Positions 23,584 through 33,900 of a DNA stretch of 38,193 nucleotides are shown here, one piece after another (position 1 is the stretch's first letter; the number at the start of each line of letters is the position of its first letter). Location: the IMG/VR virus record IMGVR_UViG_3300048586_000134, positions 89,703 to 127,895 of that record. One strand, given 5' to 3'. Source of the DNA: a virus. The position numbers and the translations under genes were made by a program. The notes beneath the pieces were generated by a model. That model had not been told where the DNA came from. It saw only the letters and a program-made list of their open reading frames with translations, and searched no databases.

Positions 23584-23661
23584 GTGGCATAATGGTAGTG
23601 CAATAGTTTCGAAAACTATCCAAGGTCAAATCTTGTGCAGGTTCGAATCCTGTCCTACCCG
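23578..23661 (+). tRNA. tRNA-Ser (CGA)
   Basis: Acceptor GGGTAGG/CCTACCC, D-arm GCA/TGC, anticodon loop TTCGAAA on ATAGT/ACTAT, long variable arm of 17 bases, T-arm GCAGG/CCTGT, discriminator G. Confidence 0.93.
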
Positions 23662-23701
23662 CTGATGAGTCTTGACCGAGTAGGAAGGTACACGTTTTAC
23701 G

Positions 23702-24103
23702 ATGAGAAGTTGTTTAGTGTGTGGTAATTCCACGAGTAAAAATTCAAAGGGTTGTTGTAGTGTCATCTGCCGCAAGCAGTTAGAGCACAAGCAGTATATC
23801 GAACGGTGGTATGCTGGTTTAGAGACTGGTAATAAACCATCTGGTGCGAGCATTTCACCGTATGTCAGAAAACATCTTTTTGAGACACACAACAACCGCT
23901 GTCAGAAATGCGGCTGGGGGGAATTAAATCCGTTTACTGGTAACATTCCACTGCAAGTTCATCACATCAATGGTGACTCCCTCGACAGCGTTCCTGACAA
24001 TCTTGAATTACTGTGTCCGAATTGCCACGCACTAACCAATTTCTTCGGTAACTTAAACAAAGGTCGAGGACGACCAAGACGGTATGGGAAGCTGGCAGAG
24101 TAG
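23702..24103 (+). CDS. HNH homing endonuclease, 133 aa
   Basis: Start ATG 23702; the ribosome site AGGAAGG is about 15 bases away, so the true start is uncertain. N-terminal zinc knuckle (CLVCGNST...CCSVICRK) and HNH core CQKCGW ... LQVHHINGDSLDSVPDNLELLCPNCHA, like the gene at 7639. The last 18 bases overlap tRNA-Ser(GGA). Confidence 0.86.
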   Translation: MRSCLVCGNSTSKNSKGCCSVICRKQLEHKQYIERWYAGLETGNKPSGASISPYVRKHLFETHNNRCQKCGWGELNPFTGNIPLQVHHINGDSLDSVPDNLELLCPNCHALTNFFGNLNKGRGRPRRYGKLAE

Positions 24104-24174
24104 TAATGCAGCGCTTTGGAAAGGCGTAGGCGCTGATGAAGCGTCCACGAGTGCAAATCTCGTGCTTCCCTCCA
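24086..24174 (+). tRNA. tRNA-Ser (GGA)
   Basis: Acceptor GGGAAGC/GCTTCCC, D-arm GCA/TGC, anticodon loop TTGGAAA on GCGCT/GGCGT, long variable arm, T-arm ACGAG/CTCGT with loop TGCAAAT, discriminator T, encoded CCA. Confidence 0.92.
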
Positions 24175-24183
24175 TCGTTAACG

Positions 24184-24231
24184 TGAGTCGTGTATGCGCA
24201 CGCGTGGGTGCAATCCCCACAGGCTCAGCCA
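24184..24231 (+). other. Armless tRNA-like minihelix ending in CCA
   Basis: TGAGTC pairs with GGCTCA as an acceptor, followed by G and CCA. Between lie a small GTG/CAC hairpin and a T-arm GTGGG/CCCAC with loop TGCAATC. D-arm and anticodon arm are missing. It is either a decayed tRNA 3' half or a deliberate acceptor/T-arm mimic. Confidence 0.45.
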
Positions 24232-24244
24232 AAAGGAGGTTACT

Positions 24245-24472
24245 ATGCATAATGATCGATTCTTCTATTACGATAGCGTCCTCCACGATAACTACAGGAT
24301 GGACGAAGACTTCTATGCTCACGAAATTGGCGTCGTGCTACGGAACAGTAAAACAGGCGGTTATCTCGCGGTGCTGTATGAGCCAGAGCAGGAAGCCGAA
24401 TTTGATGAGCATGATGATGCCTTGGAGTGGTTAATCGAGACCTATCTCGAAGGTGAGCAATGTTCACAGTAG
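24245..24472 (+). CDS. Hypothetical protein, 75 aa
   Basis: ATG 24245 after AAAGGAGGTTACT. Acidic, aromatic (NDRFFYYDSVLHDNYRMDED). Overlaps the DUF3307 gene by 13 bases. No family recognised. Confidence 0.7.
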   Translation: MHNDRFFYYDSVLHDNYRMDEDFYAHEIGVVLRNSKTGGYLAVLYEPEQEAEFDEHDDALEWLIETYLEGEQCSQ

Positions 24473-24828
24473 ATGCGGTGGTCGCTCATTTTGTCGGAGA
24501 TTACTTTCTACAAAGTAATAAAATGTCAGTCGAGAAAACGAAGAAGTGGAGGGTTGCAGCGTGGCACGGTCTTACCTACAGTCTGCCCTTTATCTTGCTC
24601 GATCCTTCCTTGATTGCCTTTCTGATTATCTTGGGAACGCATATCATCATCGACCGTCTTAGATTGACGACCTACATCTCATGGTTTCGCAATGGAGCGA
24701 ACTACGACCGAACAGCAAACTACGGTTATCCGCCAGAGGTTCCTGCCTTTCTGTCGATCTGGCTTATGATTCTCGTGGACAATCTTACGCATATTTTGAT
24801 AAACGGTTTGGCGCTCTATTACTTCTAG
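24460..24828 (+). CDS. DUF3307-family membrane protein, 122 aa
   Basis: The start MFTVDAVVAHFVGDYFLQSNKMS with the HFVGDYFLQ motif and later THIIIDRLRLTTY are typical of DUF3307. Three to four membrane segments. Function of the family is unknown; it is frequent in phages and mobile elements. Confidence 0.87.
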   Translation: MFTVDAVVAHFVGDYFLQSNKMSVEKTKKWRVAAWHGLTYSLPFILLDPSLIAFLIILGTHIIIDRLRLTTYISWFRNGANYDRTANYGYPPEVPAFLSIWLMILVDNLTHILINGLALYYF

Positions 24829-24837
24829 GAGCGCTTT

Positions 24838-24921
24838 TGGCAGTTGGCCGAGTGGTAAGGCGCTTGTTTTGAACGCAAGTGAGGGGTAACACCTACGCGG
24901 GTTCGAGTCCTGCACTGCCAG
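24838..24921 (+). tRNA. tRNA-Ser (TGA)
   Basis: Acceptor TGGCAGT/ACTGCCA, D-arm GCC/GGC, anticodon loop TTTGAAC on CTTGT/GCAAG, long variable arm (GAGGGGTAACACCT), T-arm GCGGG/CCTGC, discriminator G. Confidence 0.93.
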
Positions 24922-24957
24922 CCGATAAGGTATTTAGCTGATAAGGATGATGATTTT

Positions 24958-27900
24958 ATGGAGCACACAGATCGCGACCAATTAGCTCGTGCCTTGCACG
25001 GTGGACGTGCGACTGAAATTGAAGCAGCGCTTCGAGATGTTATTTCTGACTTCGTGCGTGATCAAACAGATGTGCGGCAGGCGGTCGCGGATGTCATCTA
25101 CCAAATGGGTATGGGTGATATCGATGCGGGTGTTATCTCGGTTAATGGAAGACTCGGAACGGTTGTCCTCACACAAGACGCCATTCCTGACGGCAACAAC
25201 GCCAAGCAGTTTTCCATTTTCGACAAGGCCAAGCTCGACTCTGTTGCAATTGGCGCAACCGCAAACCAGACCGACGCCTTTTTGGTTAGTCGGGCAAATC
25301 ATACAGGAACACAGTCCGCTGATACCATTGTCAACGGTGTAACCAACAAGGTACTTACGGCGGCTGAAAAAGCAAAACTCACCAGCATGAATGCAGGAGC
25401 AACGGTCAACTCCCCCGACAGCTTTCTCCTGAATCGGGCGAACCACACTGGAACGCAGTCGGCAGCAACCATCTCCGACCTTTCCAATGTGGTTCGTTCT
25501 ATTTTGGCTGATATCAGTATTGCGGTTTCGTCAGTTAACGGTCAGGGTGGCGATGTTGTCCTTGATCTTGATGACATTCTTGCTGGACAACTGAACAAGC
25601 ACTTCACAGAAGCCGAAAAAGTCAAGCTCCTCGGGATTGCTTCTGGTGCGACGGCGAACAACACGGACGCATTTCTTACGAATCGTGCGAATCACACAGG
25701 TACGCAATCGTCTACAACCATCGCGGATTTCGACACGGCAGTTGCCACGAATACGTTTGTCGCCGCAGCGACCGCTGCTCGACACACGCACGCGAACAAG
25801 TCTGTTCTTGATAATGTAACAGCGGCATACACAACCACTGAGCAAACAAAGCTCGCGGGTATTGCTCCAAACGCAACCGCGAACGCCTCGGATGCGCAGC
25901 TACGGGACCGCTCCACACATACAGGAACACAGGCTCCTGATACGATTGACGGTCTTGCGGAGACGATTCTCGACACCGTAGGGAACTCACTCATCGCTGG
26001 CGACAATATTAGCATCGTTTATGATGACGAGGGTGATACCGTCAACTTTGTGGTTTCCGCCACGAGTGGGGCAGTTTCGTCCGTCAACGGTCAAACGGGT
26101 ATCGTGGCGCTCGATCAGGACGACATTCCTGATGGAACAACTGCAAAGCAGTTCACTGCAACCGAGAAGACGAAACTCTCGGGAATTGCGACAGGAGCGA
26201 CAGCGAACTCGACTGACGCTCAGCTTCGAAGCCGCGCAACCCACACAGGAACGCAGACGGCATCGACCATCAGCGATTTCGATCTGGCGGTCTCTCAGAA
26301 CACGACCGTCCAAGCGAACACCACAGCACGCCACTCGCACACAAACAAGGCATTGCTTGACAGCTACAACCGCACCAACGAAGAGATTTCAAATGCGGTT
26401 GCGATTGCACACTCACACACAAACGGCGCAGTTCTCAACGCTACGACGGCTTCATTCACAACGGCACTCAAGACCAAGCTCGACGGTATCGCGACAGGGG
26501 CAACAGCAAACGACACTGATGCCAACCTTCGTAGCCGTGCGACACACACTGGCACGCAACCATCGACAACCATCTCGGACTTTGCAGAAGCAGTTCGGGA
26601 CACGATGGGAGTAGCGCTGGTCGCTGGTACGAACATCACAATTACTCCTGACGATGCTGCGAACACGATTACCATCAACTCAACCGCAAGTACGAGTGGT
26701 GAGGTAGAATCGGTTAACGGGCAGATAGGAATTGTCGTTCTCGATCAGGATGATATTCTTGACGGCACCACGGCTAAGCAATTCACGGCGACAGAGAAAA
26801 CGAAGCTCGCTGGAATCGCGACCGCCGCAACCGCAAACAGCACTGACGCGCAATTACGTGATCGTGCGACACATACGGGAACACAGCTTTCCTCCACGAT
26901 CAGCAACTTCCAGACAAGCGTTTCCGCGAATACGGACGTTGCTGCGAACACCACGGCTCGACACACGCACACCAATAAGACCATCCTCGATGCAGTCACC
27001 GCAGCCTTCACGACAGCGGATGAAACCAAGCTCGACGGTATCCAGGCTGGCGCTACAGTTAATGCGACCGATGCGGCTCTTCGTGACCGCACAACGCATA
27101 CAGGCACACAACCCTCCACGACGATTTCCGATTTCTCGGAAGCCGTACGTGACACGATGGGTCTGGCATTGGTGGCGGGTGATAACGTTACGATCACTCC
27201 TGATGACAACGCGAACACCATCACCATTACCTCGGTTGCGGGTGGACAGGTTGACTCGGTAAACGGACAGACTGGTAATGTGACGCTGACGCAGGATGAC
27301 GTGGCAGATGGACTGATTGCGAAGCAGTTCACGGTATCTGAGGAAACCAAGCTGGCAGGGATTGCCGCTGGTGCGACTGTTAATGATACCGATGCAGCGC
27401 TCCGTGACCGTTCGACGCACACAGGAACACAAACTGCATCAACGATCAGCGACTTCCAGACAACGGTAAGCGCGAATGCGACGGTAGCTGCAAATACGGC
27501 AGCGAGACACACGCATACGAACCAAGCCGTTCTCGACGCAACAACCGCATCCTTTACACTTGCTGACGAAAGCAAGCTCGACGGCGTTCAAGCAGGAGCT
27601 ACCGCAAACGCGTCAGATTCGTCTCTAAGGGATCGAAGTACCCACACAGGTACGCAGACATCAAATACGATTTCTGACCTCTCTGAGACGATCCTAGAGC
27701 GCGTGGGAGGCATCCTACAAGCAGGTGCCAATGTTACCCTGACGCCAAACACCGAAACAGACACCATTACCATTGCCGCAATTGTCGAAAGTGGTATGGG
27801 TGAGGTTAATTCGGTCAATGGTGCTACGGGTGTTGTTACCCTCGACACCGACGACATTCCAAGCGGTACAGTTACGTCACAGTACACGAACACCGAGAAG

Positions 27901-30900
27901 ACAAAGCTCGCAGGTATCCAGAGTGGTGCAACCGCGAATGCAACCGATGCTCAACTACGTGATCGTAGTACGCATACGGGAACGCAATTGGCGTCCACCA
28001 TTTCTGACTTCCAGACGGCGGTTTCCGCCAACGCCGATCTAGTGGCTCTGGTTGGTCATGACCACGACGCGGACTATGCCGCACTCGTTCACGACCACGA
28101 TGGGCGCTACTACACAGAGACGGAAGTTAACACGCTCCTGACTGGAAAATCAGACACAACTCACAATCATGACGCCGAGTACGCGACAATTGGTCACGAT
28201 CACGATCTTGACTATGCGTTGATTGCGCACGGTCATGTTATCGCTGATGTAACTGGACTCCAAACCGCACTCGACGGAAAAGCAGCAACCACTCATAATC
28301 ACGATCTGACGTATGCACCGATTGTGCACACGCACGACGAGTATGCGACGGATGCTGATTTGACGGCTGGTTTGGCAACAAAGTCAAATACGACGCATAT
28401 CCATGACGACCGCTACTACACAGAAACGGAAGTTGATGATGCGCTTGTTTTGAAAGCAAATGCTGATCACACACACGCCGATCTGGTTACGGATGCTGAG
28501 TTTGCAACGGCTCTAGCGGGAAAGAGTGACACAACCCACAATCACGATACTGTGTACGCGGCTCTTAGCCACGGACATGTTATTGCTGATGTTACGGGTT
28601 TGCAGGCGGCTCTCGATGCGAAGGCCGCAGCAGGACACAACCACGATTCGGCTTATGCCGCCCTTGTTCATGGTCACGTTATCGGAGACGTTACAGGTCT
28701 TCAGACGGCGTTGGATGGTAAGGCTTCAACATCGCACAATCACGATCTGGTTTACTCCGCAATCGGACACACGCATAGCGATCTGGTTACGGACGCGGAA
28801 CTGGCAACCGCACTTTCGGGTAAGGCTGATACAGTTCACGATCACGACACGCGGTACTATACTGAAACCGAAACGGACACGTTGCTTGCGGGTAAAGCGA
28901 ATACCGTGCATACGCACGACGACCGATACTTTACTGAATCGGAAGTAACGACCTTACTAGCTGGCAAGAGTGACACGACACACAACCACGATGCAGCGTA
29001 TGCGGTTATTGGACACAATCATGACAGTGCCTATGCAAGTATAACACACGATCACGACACCGACTATGCCGCGCTCGTACATGATCATGATGGTCGCTAC
29101 TATACGGAAACAGAAGTTGATGACGCGCTCGTGCTGAAAGCTGACGCGGATCATTTGCACACAGGAGTCTATGCCCCTGTTGCGCATGACCACGACCTTG
29201 ATTATGCAGCTATCGGACATCTTCACGATGACCGCTACTTTACTGAAACCGAGGTAACGGACGCGCTCGCCGCAAAAGCAAATGTAGCACACATGCACGC
29301 CATTGCGGATACAACGGGACTTCAGGCCGCACTAGATGGTAAAGCGGCAACCGTCCATAACCACGACGCGGCATACGCTGCTCTTGTGCATGGTCATGCT
29401 ATTACCGACGTAACTGGTCTACAGACGGCTCTTGATGGAAAGGCTGCAACAGGACACGATCACGATCTGGACTACGCAGCAATCGATCATACACACGCTG
29501 ATCTGGTAACAGATGGTGAGTTTGCGACAGCGCTTGCAGGAAAGTCCGATATAGCGCACACGCATGACGGTCGATATTACACCGAGACAGAAGTTGATAC
29601 CTTCCTGGCTGGCAAGTCTGATACGACGCATAATCACGATGCCGCATATGCGGCTCTTGGTCACAACCATGACGCCGACTACGCGGACATTGCGCACAAT
29701 CACGACCTAGACTATGCGGATATTGCCCACCTCCACGACGGTCGTTATTACACAGAGACCGAAATTGATACGGCGTTGGCGCTGAAGTCAGATACTACAC
29801 ATAATCACGCTGGCGTCTATGCACCGACTGTCCACGATCATGACTCACGTTATTACACGGAGACGGAAATTGATACGGCTCTAGCTGGTAAAGCAAACAC
29901 AACGCACGCGCACGCCATTGCGGATGTGACCAATTTGCAGTCCAGTCTTGACGGTAAAGCAAGCAGCACGCATAACCACGATCTTGTGTATGCGGCTATC
30001 GGCCACAACCACGATGCGGCATACTCCGCACTTGGTCACAATCACGATGATCGCTACTTTACGGAATCCGAAGTCACAACCGCTCTGGCAGGGAAGTCAG
30101 ATACGGGCCACACGCACACAGCGGCCAATGTTACCGACTTCAACACGGCGGCGGATGCTCGCATTACTGCTCAGAAGGGTGTCGCGAGCGGACTGGCAAC
30201 GCTTGACGGTTCTGGTAAGATTCCAACGACGCAGATTCCTCCGATTGCGATGACTGACGTTTCGGTTGTGGCGTCTCAGGCGGCACAATTGGCACTGACC
30301 TCGCAAGAGGGTGACGTTGTTATTCGAACCGACCTCAATCGCACCTACATTCACAACGGCGGCAGCGCGGGGACAATGGCCGATTGGACTGAAATGGCGA
30401 CTCCAACCGATGTCGTTCAGAGCGTCAATGGTCAGACTGGCGTTGTCACCCTGACGACGACCAATGTGAATGAGGGAACCAACCTTTACTACACCGAAGC
30501 AAGAGTCAACGCCAACACGAATGTCGCTGCGAATACGTCTGCACGTCACTCGCACAGCAACAAGGCAACTCTTGACGCGGTGACAGCGGCGTTCACGACG
30601 GCGCTGAATACGAAGCTGACTGGAATCGAGACAGGAGCGGATGTCACGGACGCTGCGAATGTCGATGCCGCAGGAGCGGTCATGAATACGGATACCACGA
30701 CAGCAGCAATGCAGTTCGTGGTTGATGAAGACAGCATGACCTCCAATAGCGCAACCAAGGTTCCAACCCAGCAGAGTGTCAAGGCGTATGTGGACACAGG
30801 ACTTGCAACGAAAGCAAGCAGCACGCACAACCATGATGCGACGTATGCAGCGCTCGTGCATGATCACGATAGCCGTTACTACACCGAGACGGAGATTGAC

Positions 30901-33900
30901 ACGGCACTCGCTGGAAAAGCGAATACCGCGCACGACCACGATACTCGATACTACACCGAAACCGAAGTCGATACCCTGCTTGCTGATAAGAGTAACACAA
31001 CTCACAATCACGACGCAAGCTACGCGCCACTGGTTCACAACCATGACACGCTGTACTACACCGAGTCGGAAGTTGACACCCTGCTGGCTGGAAAGTCCGC
31101 GACGAGTCACACACACGTCACCGCTGACGTAACGGGACTCGATACGGCTCTGGCAGGTAAGGCTGCTTCAAGCCACACGCACCATGTCAATGATCTGACC
31201 GCGACAGGAACGAAGTCTACGACGACCTTCCTCCGAGGTGACAACACCTGGGCGACTCCGCCGAACACAACCTATGCGGTTCCGACGCAAGCAGAAGCAG
31301 AAGCGGGTACGGCAACGACTGGACGCGCATTCAGCGCTCAGCGCGTCAATCAGGCGATTCAGGCGTTGGCTCCTGTTAAGGCTGCTGATCTGGCAACCAA
31401 GGCGAATGTGTCGCACACGCATGTCATCGGAGACACGACTGGCCTTCAGGCGGCTCTTGACGGTAAGGCAAGTACGACACACAATCACGATGCGACCTAT
31501 GCGGCTCTTGCACATACCCATGCTATCGCAGATACAACGGGATTGCAAGCGGCTCTGGATGGGAAGGCGTCAACAACACATAACCACGACGCGGCATACG
31601 CGGCGATTGGTCATAACCATGATGCTGCTTATGCGGCTCTCGTCCATGACCATGACACACGCTATTACACCGAGACAGAGGTTGATACCCTTCTTGGAGG
31701 AAAAGCGAACAGTTCGCACACGCACGCAATCTCGGATGTGACAAACTACCGTTCCGAAATCTGGAACGCGATGTCACACACCTCGCAACCAGCCGAAACC
31801 GAAATAGGTTCGGGAGCGGATGCGGGTACGGCGACTGCAAGCGTGGCGATTGGTAACAACGCGCAAACGCTTGAGGCAAACTCCGTTGCAATCGGTCAGT
31901 TTGCTGCTGCACACGGCGAAAGCTCGACTGTCATTGGTGATCTGGCGTATGCAATGGGTGACCGTGGCTTTGCGATTGGAGCAAACGCTGAAGCCGACAA
32001 TGCTGATGAAGGTGTTCTGAGAGCAAACTCGGTAAAGATTCAGCGGTCGAACGGAACGGGAGCAACGACGCTCAATGTGGCGGCTCCTGATGGTACGGCG
32101 AAGGTTCTTGGCATCGGCAATGATAACATTCCGACGATCAATGGCGTTGCACTCTCCATCCCGCACAACCATGACGCGACCTATGCGGCGATCAGTCACA
32201 CGCATGTTGCAGCGAACATTACCGACTTCGACACTGAGGTGTCCAACAACACCGACGTGACAGCAAATACGGCGGCTCGTCACAGTCATGCAAATAAGGC
32301 GCTTCTCGATACGTACGCACAAACAGAAGTCAATCTGGCAGATGCCGTAGCCAAGAAGCACAGTCACAGCAATCAGGCCGTACTTGACGCAACGACTGCT
32401 TCGTATACAACAGCGCTCAACACCAAGCTCTCTGGCATCGAAGCACTCGCTGATGTAACTGACGCAGCAAACGTAGACGCTGCTGGCGCGGTCATGAACT
32501 CCGACACCACAACTGCTTCAATGTCGTTTGTGGTTGACGAAGATGCAATGACTTCGAATAGTGCCACAAAGGTGCCGACGCAACAAAGTGTGAAAGCGTA
32601 TGTCGATACGGGATTGAGCGGAAAGGCGAACACGTCGCACACGCACACCGCAGCGAACATTACGGATTTCAGCACGGCGGCAGATGCACGAATTACGGCA
32701 CAAAAAGGTAATGCGAGTGGTCTGGCTACCCTGGATGCTGGCGGCAAGATTCCATCGACACAGCTTCCTGCTATCGGTCTCACGGATGTCAATGTTGTCG
32801 CGTCTCAGGCAGCGCAGCTTGCATTAACGGCCCAAGAGGGTGACGTTGCGATCCGCTCTGACCTGAACCGCAGCTATATCCACAATGGCGGTACAGCGGG
32901 AACTATGGCTGACTGGACCGAACTGGCAACGCCGACTGACGCAGTACAAAGCGTCAACGGTCAGACAGGTGCGGTTTCACTTACCACGACAAACATCAAT
33001 GAAGGTACGAATCTCTACTACACCGAGGCTCGTGTCAATGCGAATACGAATGTTGCGGCGAACACGGCTGCACGACACAGCCACTCCAACAAGGCTCTTC
33101 TTGATACGTACACACAGACCGAGGCAAACCTCGCGGATGCGGTATCCAAGAAGCACAGTCACGCAAATCAGGCAACGCTCGATGCGACAACCGCTTCCTA
33201 CACGACAGCACTCAACACGAAGCTGACAGGTATTGAAGCACTCGCTGATGTGACGGATGCGGCGAATGTTGATGCGGCTGGTGCAGTTATGAATTCGGAC
33301 ACGACAACGGCAAGTATGTCGTTTGTTGTGAATGAAAACAACATGGTGTCGAATAGTACGACCAAGGTTCCAACGCAGGCAAGCGTCAAGAGTTATGTCG
33401 ATACTGGTCTGGCTGGTAAGGCGGCAAGCTCGCACTCACACGCTATCTCGGACGTGACAAACTTACAGACAACGCTCGATGGTAAGGCGTCCTCGACACA
33501 TAACCATGATGCAACGTATGCGGCTCTGTCGCACACACACACGGCAGCGAATGTTACTGATTTTGCTGAGGTTGTCCGAGATACGATGGGAACCGCGCTC
33601 GTTGCGGGTTCGAACATCACGATTACACCAAATGATGTAGGCGATACCATTACGATTGCTGCTACGTCAACTGCTCCTGTAACGTCGGTTAACACCCTCA
33701 CTGGTGCGGTCACGCTTACGCAAGATAACATCGGTGATGGTACAACATACAAACAATACTCGCAAACCGAGAAGAGTAAGCTCGCTGGCATCGAAGCTGG
33801 TGCAGACGTTACTGACGCGGCAAATGTCGATGCTGCTGGCGCGGTAATGAATTCGGATACTTCGACGGCTTCTATGTCCTTTGTCATTGACGAAGACGCG

